A stretch of DNA of 10,116 bases, taken from assembly GCF_002737765.1 (NCBI RefSeq), contig NZ_PEGG01000035.1:1-10116 (forward strand), read 5' to 3'. This DNA comes from Caulobacter sp. B11. Its GTDB lineage: Bacteria; Pseudomonadota; Alphaproteobacteria; Caulobacterales; Caulobacteraceae. The translations under genes were made by a program, and so were the position numbers. The notes below the pieces were generated by a model. It was not told the origin of the DNA. It saw only the letters and a list, made by a program, of their open reading frames with translations, and made no database searches. This document shows positions 1 through 7,639 of this stretch, one piece after another (position 1 is the stretch's first letter; each line of letters opens with the position of its first letter).

Positions 1-61
1 TCTGTTGTCGCAATCGGATGCCTCGCGTCCTAGCCCCTCGTAGGCTGCAGCGTGCGGCATC

Positions 62-763
62 TCAGACGCCCAGCCATTGCAGGCCGCCGGGCAGCGGATC
101 GACCGCGAAGTCCACCTGCAGAACCCGACGATGCGCGGGAACAGCCGCCGCCTCCGACGCATGCAGGATCGGCGTCGAATAGAGCCAGGCGTCACCCGCT
201 GCGGCCAGGCAGGCGACCACGCCGCATTCCCTGACCACGGCGGGCACGTCGTGCTCGGCGATCCTCCCTCGTGTGTGCGAGCCAGGCGCAATGAGGAGTG
301 GCGCATTCGTCTCCGGAACGGGATCGAGATGAAGTCGCAGCGTGATCATCCGCGCCAGAACCTCGAAGGGTGGCGCGACGTGCAACGCGCCATGCTTTCG
401 GCTCCAGGGTCCAAACCCGGCGACCTCGATGCGGTTCTCAACCGCGATGACGCGGTCCTGATGCCAGGCCAGCGACCAGTTGGTCGAAGGGGTCTTGTCG
501 AAGAGGATGGCGCGCACAGCTTGCGGCGGCCCCTTCATCTTGCGGGCGGCGAGCTTGCCGACAGCGCCGTTCGGTTCAAGGAAGGGGCGCAACGCCTCCA
601 CCCCGAAGAGCCTGATCCCGGCTTGATCCGCCGGTTGGTCGGATAGGGCGTCGGCGATCATTTTCATCGCGTCGGGGGCTATCGCCGACTTGGCCAGTTC
701 CGCGCCGTCCAGGTCTAGGCTGAGGCGTTCAAGGCGCGTGACGGTCGCTGGCTGAATGGTCAT
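62..763 (-). CDS. Phytanoyl-CoA dioxygenase (PhyH)-like Fe(II)/2-oxoglutarate oxygenase
   Basis: The 233-residue protein looks like a small member of the phytanoyl-CoA dioxygenase group, cytoplasmic non-heme iron enzymes that hydroxylate a substrate while decarboxylating 2-oxoglutarate. The iron-binding facial triad is visible: WHQD at residues 100-103 gives His101 and Asp103, and ILHAS at 199-203 gives the distal His201. Arg212/Arg213 in HRRVLQVDF are well placed to bind 2-oxoglutarate. LLIAPGSH at 156-163 is the conserved strand-turn before the distal half of the double-stranded beta helix. There is no signal peptide or membrane segment. The ATG at 763 is the first good start; no clear Shine-Dalgarno precedes it. 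A 5-bp hairpin (778-790) lies just upstream. The gene stands alone: a repeat-filled gap separates it from the CPBP gene, and nothing is coded in 1-61. The substrate cannot be read from the sequence. Confidence 0.85.
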   Translation of the reverse strand: MTIQPATVTRLERLSLDLDGAELAKSAIAPDAMKMIADALSDQPADQAGIRLFGVEALRPFLEPNGAVGKLAARKMKGPPQAVRAILFDKTPSTNWSLAWHQDRVIAVENRIEVAGFGPWSRKHGALHVAPPFEVLARMITLRLHLDPVPETNAPLLIAPGSHTRGRIAEHDVPAVVRECGVVACLAAAGDAWLYSTPILHASEAAAVPAHRRVLQVDFAVDPLPGGLQWLGV

Positions 764-792
764 GTTGGTCGAAAGCGGACGCTTTGCGTCAC

Positions 793-947
793 AGCCAGTC
801 CTTCATCTCTTGGAGGCAGCAGCGTGCCGGTCTGGACAGGTCAGTCAAGGCTCGCCTCTGGCGACCGCTTCGCGGCGACGCGAAGCGTCGGCCTTGAGTG
901 ACCTGTCCAGACCGGCGATCGTCTCGCCGTGAGATGAAGGGTTGGCT
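793..947. repeat. Large nested imperfect palindrome (intergenic repeat element)
   Basis: A 155-bp structure has three nested pairs of inverted arms. The outer arms, 793-809 and 931-947, match with two mismatches in 17 (AGCCAGTCCTTCATCTC against GAGATGAAGGGTTGGCT). The middle arms, 826-851 and 891-916, match over 26 bp with one mismatch. The inner arms, 866-874 and 879-887, pair perfectly (CGCTTCGCG with CGCGAAGCG) around a 4-base loop. It would fold into a long cruciform or RNA hairpin. Its form suggests a dispersed intergenic repeat. With the next element it accounts for most of the 351-base gap between the dioxygenase and CPBP genes. Short open frames across it look like products of the repeat. 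Confidence 0.75.
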
Positions 948-985
948 CCCTTCGGCGCGAAGGTTTTTCAACAAAACCAACAACT

Positions 986-1088
986 CTTGTCATCCCGGGC
1001 GGCGCAGCCGACCCGGGACCCAGGGGCCTGCGCATTGCGGTTCCCCCTGGGTCCCGGCGCTCCGCTTCGCTACGGCCGGGATGACAAG
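986..1088. repeat. Palindromic repeat ending in CTTGTCATCCCGG / CCGGGATGACAAG
   Basis: The ends at 986-998 and 1076-1088 are perfect 13-bp inverted repeats. An inner pair, 1013-1026 and 1044-1057, is perfect over 14 bp (CCGGGACCCAGGGG with CCCCTGGGTCCCGG) around a 17-base loop. The motif of GTCATCCCGG, GGGACCCAGG and a CGCTTCGC block is one I recall as widespread between genes in Caulobacter and related alphaproteobacteria; that is recollection, not a search. It lies 26 bp past the stop of the CPBP gene, so the hairpin could protect or end that transcript, although no strong T run follows on the minus strand. A smaller hairpin (962-978, GGTTTT/AAAACC) sits between it and the preceding palindrome. 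Confidence 0.8.
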
Positions 1089-1114
1089 CGTTTTGGAAGC
1101 GGATAAGTCGCCCC

Positions 1115-2047
1115 CTAGCCCAGCCCCGGCGTCGAATAGCGCGCGCCCTGCCGCAAGGCGCCGTTGGCCAGCAGATAGACCACCCCGGCCAGCAGCACCG
1201 CGCTGGTCGCCACGCTGGCTTCCGGGCCAAAGGCCCCGCCGGTCAGCCACCAGGCCGCATTGGCGTTGGGGGCCAGGTCGACCACCAGGCTCTGCACGGC
1301 CACCTTGGCGCCGCTGACGTCCAGACCAAAGCCGACGCCCAGCAGGGTGTTCCACGCCGTGTGCCAGGCGCAGACGCCCCACAGCGAGCCTTCCTTGATC
1401 GCATAGAGACTGATCAGAACCGAGAACAGCAGCAGGTTGCCCAGGGCCAGGGCCAGTTCCAGCGACGGCTTGATATTGCCGGCGTGCAGCACCGCGAAGA
1501 CCACGGCGTTGACGATGATCGCCGCCACCAGCCCGTGCCGCGAGGCGACCAGTTGCAGCAGCCAGCCGCGCAGCATCAGCTCCTCGGTCGCGCCCTGAAC
1601 CATGAAGCCCGCGAACAGGCAGAGGATCGGCAGGAACAGGATCGGGCTGGGGGCGCTCCAGACGCCGATCCCCTCGATGTGATAGCCGCCCAGGGCCCAG
1701 GCCAGGCCGATGGAGGCGATCAGAAAGCCGGCCCCGGTCAACAGGCCTCGACCATAGCGGACCAGGGCCTGGCCGTTCAGGCCCAGGGCGGCGGGGGATC
1801 GCCGCTCGAACAGCCCGACCCAGGCCAGGATCAGCAGGGCCGTGACCCCGAAGCCCAGAAGCTGGATGGTCAGCGGCGCCCACTGGGTGTTGAGATCGGC
1901 CTGGTGGAAGCCCATCGGCTTGAGCACGCCGAAGATGGTCGCCAGCTGTCCGGCGATGAAGAACACCACCATCAGCACAATGGCGGCCGCCGTCCAGGTC
2001 CGGCGATGCCGCATGGTGCGCGGCGCATAGAGTTCGACTTTGTTCAT
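1115..2047 (-). CDS. CPBP family intramembrane glutamic endopeptidase (CAAX protease/ABI family)
   Basis: This 310-residue polytopic membrane protein carries the complete CPBP signature. Motif 1 is TEELMLRG at 154-161, with Glu155, Glu156 and Arg160. Motif 2 is FAVLH at 184-188, with His188. Motif 3 is WHTAWN at 228-233, with His229 and Asn233. These are the residues of the Rce1/ABI membrane proteases, which use a glutamate-activated water. Hydrophobic segments near residues 20-42, 60-80, 100-120, 135-150, 172-188, 198-216 and 280-297 suggest about seven or eight membrane helices. The catalytic core occupies the second half, as usual. The ATG at 2047 is the first start after the in-frame stop at 2075-2077. 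It has no Shine-Dalgarno and follows a hairpin with a T-rich tail. Bacterial relatives include bacteriocin-immunity proteins and proteases of unknown substrate; nothing nearby identifies this one's target. Confidence 0.9.
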   Translation of the reverse strand: MNKVELYAPRTMRHRRTWTAAAIVLMVVFFIAGQLATIFGVLKPMGFHQADLNTQWAPLTIQLLGFGVTALLILAWVGLFERRSPAALGLNGQALVRYGRGLLTGAGFLIASIGLAWALGGYHIEGIGVWSAPSPILFLPILCLFAGFMVQGATEELMLRGWLLQLVASRHGLVAAIIVNAVVFAVLHAGNIKPSLELALALGNLLLFSVLISLYAIKEGSLWGVCAWHTAWNTLLGVGFGLDVSGAKVAVQSLVVDLAPNANAAWWLTGGAFGPEASVATSAVLLAGVVYLLANGALRQGARYSTPGLG

Positions 2048-2051
2048 GATG

Positions 2052-2076
2052 AAAAATAAAGGCGACGCAGCGCCTT
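2052..2076 (-). promoter_or_regulatory. Terminator-like hairpin in the 5' leader of the CPBP gene
   Basis: On the minus strand AAGGCG pairs with CGCCTT across a 6-base loop (2059-2076) and is followed at once by a T-rich run, TTTATTTTTC. It ends five bases before the ATG, where a ribosome binding site would be expected. The shape is that of a short intrinsic terminator or attenuator. The stem is only 6 bp, so it may equally act only on translation, or be chance. Confidence 0.35.
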
Positions 2077-2097
2077 ACCATTCTGTAATGTTGAGGG

Positions 2098-2125
2098 GAT
2101 CTAAACTGGATAGACAACAATTCAA
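2098..2125 (-). promoter_or_regulatory. Candidate promoter for the CPBP gene
   Basis: Read on the minus strand, TTGAAT (2125-2120) is followed after 14 bases by TTTAGATC (2105-2098). The latter matches the last six positions of the Caulobacter -10 consensus GCTANAWC. The predicted transcript start near 2091 would give a leader of about 45 bases containing the hairpin at 2059-2076. This is a match by eye only. Confidence 0.35.
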
Positions 2126-2144
2126 GGAGGTTCTGTACTTAAAT

Positions 2145-2163
2145 AAAAGTCACAATGACTTTT
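2145..2163. promoter_or_regulatory. Perfect 8-bp palindrome between divergent promoters
   Basis: AAAAGTCA (2145-2152) and TGACTTTT (2156-2163) are perfect inverted copies around CAA. The site is AT-rich in a GC-rich window and lies about 20 bp upstream of the CPBP -35 candidate. It could be an operator for a dimeric regulator, or a small bidirectional hairpin terminator. It also abuts the left end of the large repeat at 2166. Confidence 0.35.
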
Positions 2164-2165
2164 CC

Positions 2166-2281
2166 AGATCCTCCCCCAGAGGGGAGGTGTCGGCGAAGCC
2201 GACGGAGGGGGAAGTTTAGCAACCGCCCCGCGACTGCCCCCTCCGGCCCTCCGGGCCACCTCCCCCTCTGGGGGAGGATCT
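2166..2281. repeat. Palindromic intergenic repeat with AGATCCTCCCCC ends
   Basis: The outer arms, 2166-2188 and 2258-2281, are inverted copies differing by one extra C. An inner pair, 2203-2211 and 2237-2245 (CGGAGGGGG with CCCCCTCCG), lies inside. The 116-bp unit differs in sequence from the two palindromes downstream of the CPBP gene. Its mirror-image ends resemble repeats I recall from Caulobacter-type intergenic regions. Together with two promoter candidates and a small palindrome it fills the 325-base divergent gap 2048-2372. It ends about 30 bp upstream of the -35 candidate for the ligase gene. Confidence 0.75.
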
Positions 2282-2311
2282 GCGCCCCCTCGCCTTCCCG
2301 CCACGTAAGCC

Positions 2312-2339
2312 TTGCCGTCCGGCGCCTTTGGGCTAGGCT
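2312..2339 (+). promoter_or_regulatory. Candidate housekeeping promoter for the acyl-CoA ligase gene
   Basis: TTGCCG (2312-2317), a 14-base spacer and GCTAGGCT (2332-2339) fit the Caulobacter pattern TTGaCg, 10-14 bases, GCTANAWC; the GCTA core matches and the 3' half matches poorly. Transcription would begin near 2346, some 27 bases before the ATG at 2373. A Shine-Dalgarno-like GGGGAG (2360-2365) sits seven bases before that ATG and supports the start. Confidence 0.45.
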
Positions 2340-2372
2340 CAACAGAACAATGATAACCTGGGGAGTGAGACC

Positions 2373-4255
2373 ATGACGCCGCCCGATGGCGCGTCGCCCG
2401 CGCGCGACGCTGAATCCGTTCCCTCGCAGGCCGCTCCGTTCAAGCCCCTGCCCATGAAGGGTCCTGACATCACGGTCGACCGCCGGGCCGACGGCAGCGT
2501 GGTCATCACCTCCAACCACCCGCCCGGCGAGGGTCCCCATTCGATCGCCCACCTGCTGGCCCAGCGCGCCGCGGCCCATCCCGACCGGCCCTATCTGAAG
2601 CAGCGCGAGCCCGGTCACGGCCCGTGGCGCGCGATCACCTACGGCCAGGCCCAGCGCGCGGTCGAGGGCATAGCCCAATGGCTGCTGGACCGGGGCGTGA
2701 CGGCGGCCGACAGCGTGATGATCCTGTCGGGCAACTCGATCGAGCACGCCCTGATGACCCTGGGGGCCTATGCCGCCGGCGTACCCGCCGCCCCGGTCAG
2801 CCCCGCCTACAGCCTGATGTCCACCGACCACGCCAAGCTCAAGCACTGCTTCGCCACGGTCGCCCCCAAGGTAGTCTTCGCCCAGTCCGGCGCGATGTTC
2901 GACAAGGCCCTGGCCGTGCTCAAGGCCCTGGACCCCGACCTGGTCGTGATCACAGCCGACGGCGTGGGCGACGGGGCCTTCGCCTTCGACGCCGTCGCCG
3001 CCACCGTGCCGACCGCCGCCGTGGCCGCCGCCTTGGAGACGGTGGGACCGCCGACCGTGGCCAAGTACCTGTTCACCTCGGGCTCGACCGGCCTGCCCAA
3101 GGGCGTGCCCCAGACCCATGCCATGATGGCCGGGGTGATCGCCGGCCAGGAAGGGCTGCGCGACGAGCCGCGCGCCGACGACGCGCCCGACAGCCTGGAA
3201 TGGATGCCCTGGAGCCACATCTCGGCCGGCAATATCGGCTTCAACGCCGTGATCTGGAGCGGCGGCACCCTGTGGATCGACGAGGGCAAGCCCCTGCCGG
3301 GGATGTTCGAGACGACGATCAAGAACCTCTACGAGGTCTCGCCGATCGTGTTCGGCTCGGCCCCGATCGCCTTCTCGATGCTGGCCGGGGCCATGGAGCA
3401 GGACCCGACCCTGCGGGCCTCGTTCTTCAGGAACCTGCGCTACATGGCCTATGGCGGGGCCACCCTGTCCAACGACGTCTATGAGCGCATCCAGGCCCTG
3501 GCGGTGGCGGAAACCGGCCACCGCGTGCCCCTGACCACCATGTACGGCGCCACCGAGACTCAAGGCATCACCGTCACCCACTGGATCACCGAACGGGTCG
3601 GGCTGATCGGCCTGCCCCTGCCGGGCGTCGCCCTGAAGCTGACCCCCAACGGCAGCAAGTACGAGGTGCGGGTCAAGGGCCCGACGGTGGCCGGCGGCTA
3701 TCACAAGGATCCGGAAAAGACCGCCGCCGCCTTCGACGAGGAAGGCTTCTACAAGCTGGGCGACGCGGCCCGCTTCGTCGATCCGGAGGATCCGGCCAAG
3801 GGGCCTGGTATTCGACGGCCGGGTGACCGAGGATTTCAAGCTCGACAGCGGGACCTGGGTCAGCGTCGGGTGCTGCGCCCCGACCTGGTGGCCGCCTGCA
3901 GCCCTATATCCACGACGCGGTGATCTGCGGCCAGGACAAGCCGATGATTCGGGCCCTGGTCTGGCCGTCGCCGGCCGCCATCGCGGCCCTGGCCGCCGAT
4001 CCGGGTCCGGGGGCGCCGCTGGACAAGCTGACGGCGATCGGTGCGCGAGCGGATCGCGGCGTTCAACGCCGGGGCCGGCGCTCGTCGCGCCGCGTCGGCC
4101 GGTGACGATCCTGACCGAGCCGCCCTCGATCGACGCCGGCGAGATCACCGACAAGGGCTAATGTCAACCAGCGCGCCGTGCTGGAGCGCTCGCGCCGCCC
4201 TGGTCGAGGCCCTCTACGCCGCCACGCCGGGTCGAGGGCGTGATTCGTCATCTAG
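2373..4255 (+). CDS. Feruloyl-CoA synthase-like acyl-CoA ligase (ANL superfamily), 3' part frame-broken
   Basis: This adenylate-forming ligase would activate a carboxylic acid, probably a hydroxycinnamate such as ferulate, to its CoA thioester through an acyl-AMP. The first 477 residues are in one frame. They include the P-loop FTSGSTGLPKGV (234-245), the substrate-pocket strand MPWSH (278-282), YGATETQ (391-397) and KLGDAARFV (461-469). The rest is present but jumps between frames: VFDGRVTEDFKLDSGTW (hinge motif A8) from about 3805, YIHDAVICGQDKP from 3905, RERIAAFNAGAG from 4044, and PSIDAGEITDKG with the catalytic A10 lysine, ending near 4158. Undoing ten one-base indels gives 626 residues ending at TAG 4253-4255, normal for the family. 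As written, the first frame stops at 3923. The start has a good GGGGAG. The even spread of indels suggests sequence error. Other aryl- or acyl-CoA ligases are possible; the substrate is inferred. Confidence 0.85.
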
Positions 4256-4367
4256 ACAGGCGCGCCCGACGGCCGGGCCAGAACACGGCCAGGTTCGGAT
4301 TCGCGGAGGCGCCGATCATCTCGTATCGGAGCCTCCGGAATAGTTCTAAACTACCCCCTTTGGTTGT

Positions 4368-4373
4368 GGAGGA
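4368..4373 (+). promoter_or_regulatory. Ribosome binding site of the SPFH gene
   Basis: GGAGGA precedes two adjacent in-frame starts, GTG at 4382 and ATG at 4385. The GTG has the more usual spacing; the ATG is the commoner codon. Both give the same protein apart from one residue. The 129-base gap 4256-4384 holds no gene, no obvious terminator for the ligase gene and no clear promoter. Confidence 0.55.
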
Positions 4374-4384
4374 CGCCTGCCGTG

Positions 4385-5348
4385 ATGTCTTTGATTGTTC
4401 CGTTGGTTCTGGTGGTGCTGGCGCTGTTCCTGGCGGTCAACGTCATCAAGATCGTGCCCCAGGGCCGCGAGTTCACCGTCGAGCGGTTCGGCCGCATATA
4501 CCCGCACCCTCAAGCCCGGCATCAGCCTGCTGACCCCGTTCGTCGAGGCGGTCGGCCGTCGGGTCAACATTGATGGAGCAGGTGCTCGACGTTCCCCAGC
4601 AGGAGGTCATCACAAGGACAACGTCTCGGTGAAGGTCGACGCCATCGTCTTCATCCAGGTGATGGAGGCCTCGCAGGCCGCCTATCGCGTCGACAACCTG
4701 ATGTACGCCATCACCCAGCTGACCCAGACCAACCTGCGCACCGTGGTCGGCTCGATGGAGCTGGACGAGGTGCTCAGCCAGCGCGACCTGATCAATACCC
4801 GCCTGCTGGCCACCATCGACCACGCCACCAATCCCTGGGGCGTCAAGATCGCCCGCATCGAGATCAAGGATCTCACCCCGCCCTCGGACATCACCAACGC
4901 CATGGCCCGCCAGATGAAGGCCGAGCGTGAGCGGCGGGCGGTGATCACCGAGGCCGAGGGCGAGAAGCAGGCCCAGATCGCCCGGGCCGAGGGCTCGAAA
5001 CAGGCGGCGATCCTGCAGGCCGAGGGCCGCCGCGAAGCCGCCTTCCGCGACGCCGAGGCCCGCGAGCGCGAAGCCGAGGCCGAGGCCAAGGCGACGGCCT
5101 TCGTCTCCGAGGCCATCGCCAAGGGCGACGTCAACGCCATCAACTACTTCATCGCCCAGAAATATGTCGAAGCCTTTGGCGAGCTGGCCCGCTCGCCCAA
5201 CGCCAAGACCGTGATCGTGCCCGCCGACTTCGCCGGCCTGACCGGTACGGTCGCGGGGGTGGCCGAACTGGTCAAGACCCTGGGCGGCAAGGATGTGGCG
5301 ATCGCCGCCGGTCCCGCCGTCCCGCCCAGCCCGCGCCGGGGCGCTTGA
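4385..5348 (+). CDS. SPFH/stomatin/prohibitin-domain membrane protein, QmcA-like; 5' part frame-broken
   Basis: The protein has one N-terminal membrane anchor (LIVPLVLVVLALFLAVNVI), an SPFH domain and a long charged coiled coil rich in EAEGEKQAQIARAEG-type repeats. This is the stomatin/paraslipin layout; E. coli QmcA is the model. Such proteins oligomerise into scaffolds in membrane microdomains and often modulate membrane proteases. Three single-base indels break the first 77 codons: an extra A at 4496, an extra T at 4570/4571 and a missing base near 4612-4613. Removing them restores VERFGRYTRTLKPG and NMMEQVLDVPQQEV, both typical of the family, and gives 320 residues. From 4614 to the stop the frame is clean, so the longest continuous frame begins inside the gene. 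The NfeD partner starts four bases after the stop, as expected for an SPFH-NfeD operon. The family is near certain; the intactness of the real gene is inferred. Confidence 0.9.
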
Positions 5349-5352
5349 GACC

Positions 5353-5823
5353 ATGGACGCGATGACGGTGTTTCACGCCGCCCACCCCTTCTGGGTCTGG
5401 CTGGCGGTGGCCGCGATCATCCTGGCGGTCGAGGTCGGCACCGGCAGTGGCTGGCTGCTGTGGCCGGCGGCCAGCGCCGGGGCCGTGGGTCTGGTCAGCC
5501 TGGTCGCGCCGCTGGGCCTGCCGGTCGAGGTCGCCCTGTTCGCGGTGCTGACCATCGCCACCACCATCCTGGGCCGGCGCTATCTGCGTCCGGCCTCGGC
5601 CAGCGACGGGCCCGACCTCAACGACCCGATGCTGCGCCTGATCGGCCACGAGGGCGAGGTCCTGACCGGCTTCGTCCACGGCCACGGCCGGGTGTTCATC
5701 GACGGCAAGGACTGGGCCGCCGTCACGCGGGACGGCGCCAGCCCGGCCGCGGGCCAGCGCGTGCGGGTCACCGCCGTCGAGGGCGCGGTGCTGACCGTTC
5801 GGGCCGCCCCGTCAGGCGGCTAG
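5353..5823 (+). CDS. NfeD family membrane protein (partner of the SPFH protein)
   Basis: This 156-residue protein has the short NfeD form. Two or three hydrophobic segments (about residues 12-30, 33-52 and 57-75) are followed by a soluble C-terminal OB-fold domain (about 90-152) containing [25 protein letters not shown] and [16 protein letters not shown]. These are recognisable NfeD strands, with the G-x-W-x-A pattern slightly altered. NfeD proteins pair with stomatin-like proteins, and the E. coli pair is QmcA with YbbJ. The gene starts at ATG 5353, four bases after the SPFH stop. It lacks a clear Shine-Dalgarno, which suggests translational coupling. A longer in-frame start upstream would overlap the SPFH gene and is unlikely. 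The stop TAG (5821-5823) shares CTAG with the stop of the convergent ABC permease. Confidence 0.88.
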   Translation: MDAMTVFHAAHPFWVWLAVAAIILAVEVGTGSGWLLWPAASAGAVGLVSLVAPLGLPVEVALFAVLTIATTILGRRYLRPASASDGPDLNDPMLRLIGHEGEVLTGFVHGHGRVFIDGKDWAAVTRDGASPAAGQRVRVTAVEGAVLTVRAAPSGG

Positions 5824-6589
5824 ACCTTGATCCGGTATCCGGTCCTGAACACCCACCACACGGCGGCCAGGCACAGGGCCATGAAGCCCAGGGTCGCGGC
5901 GAAGCTGATCCCCACGGCGACGTCGGACACGCCGTAGAAGCTCCAGCGGAAGCCGCTGACCAGATAGACCACCGGGTTGAACAGGGTGATCTTCTGCCAG
6001 ATCGGCGGCAGCATGCTGATCGAATAGAAGCTGCCGCCCAGGAAGGTCAGGGGCGTGACGATCAGCGACGGCACGATCTGCAGCTTCTGGAAGTCGTCGG
6101 CCCAGATCCCGATCAGGAAGCCGAACAGGCTGAAGGTCACCGCCGTCAGCACCAGGAAGGCCAGCATCCAGACCGGGTGGGCGATCTCGAACGGCACGAA
6201 CAGCCGCGCCGTGGCTAGGATCAGCAGGCCCAGCAGCACCGACTTGGTGGTCGCCGCCCCGACATAGCCGATCACCGTCTCGACCCACGAGACCGGGGCC
6301 GAGAGCAGCTCATAGATCGTCCCGGCCCATTTGGGCATGTAGATGCCGAACGAGGCGTTGGAGATGCTCTCGCTGAGCAGGGACAGCATGACCAGGCCCG
6401 GCACGATGAAGGCCCCGTAGCTGACCCCGTCGATCGAGGCCATGCGCGAGCCGATCGCCGAGCCGAACACCACGAAATAGAGCGAGGTCGACAGCACCGG
6501 CGAGATCACGCTCTGGGCCAGGGTGCGGAACCAGCGGGCCATTTCGAAGCGGTAGATCGCCTGGATGGCGTGAACGTTCAGCGAGAGGC

Positions 6590-6593
<4 letters not shown>
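5820..6593 (-). CDS. ABC-2 type transporter permease (YadH-like)
   Basis: The 257-residue protein is an ABC-2 exporter permease with about six membrane helices: near residues 25-45, 60-80, 105-128, 137-166, 175-193 and 228-249. The stretch [22 protein letters not shown] followed by [13 protein letters not shown] is the conserved C-terminal signature of the ABC-2 permease family. [18 protein letters not shown] near the N terminus is equally typical of YadH/NodJ-like members. Its ATG (6593) overlaps the stop of the ATPase gene in ATGA, so the two are translated together and form one exporter. Usual clients of the family are polysaccharides, lipids or drugs; this one's is unknown. The gene converges on the NfeD gene and the two stop codons overlap, leaving no spacer for a terminator. 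Confidence 0.92.
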
Positions 6594-7516
<923 letters not shown>

Positions 7517-7639
7517 GGAGCCCCTGGCTTCGACCGGCGGCGCCGCGAGCGCGACCGTCGCAGCCAAATGGGCCCGCCGAGGTGGCGTGGCTAGGGCCGA
7601 TCGTCCCCAGGTCGAAACTTTATCGCGGAGCCCCTTCGG

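Noticed and set aside
793..1088. Insertion sequence or CRISPR array
   Set aside because: There is no transposase frame and no regularly spaced direct repeats; the symmetry is purely inverted.
990..2120. A 376-codon minus-strand frame overlapping the CPBP gene
   Set aside because: The CPBP frame has all catalytic motifs and membrane helices. This one is Arg/Gly/Pro-rich and ends within a repeat.
2373..3923. A truncated 516-residue ligase as the natural product
   Set aside because: The last 39 residues do not fit the family, while the proper hinge and C-terminal motifs lie just beyond in other frames.
2139..4154. A 671-codon open frame on the minus strand opposite the ligase gene
   Set aside because: Its translation is low-complexity, rich in Gly, His, Arg and Gln, and mirrors third-position GC bias of the ligase gene. 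It has no domain and runs through the palindromic repeat.
4473..5354. Long minus-strand frame opposite the SPFH gene
   Set aside because: It is a glycine/leucine-rich shadow of a clear coiled-coil gene on the other strand.
7517..7567. A TTG start extending the ABC ATPase by 17 residues
   Set aside because: The extension is Ala/Pro-rich and unlike relatives; ATG 7516 has an AGGGG upstream and begins the domain correctly.
7517..7639. Direct repeat AGGGGCTCC near 7517-7525 and 7626-7634 (minus strand) as an operator pair
   Set aside because: Nine bases in GC-rich DNA is weak, and one copy is simply the ribosome binding site region of the ATPase gene.
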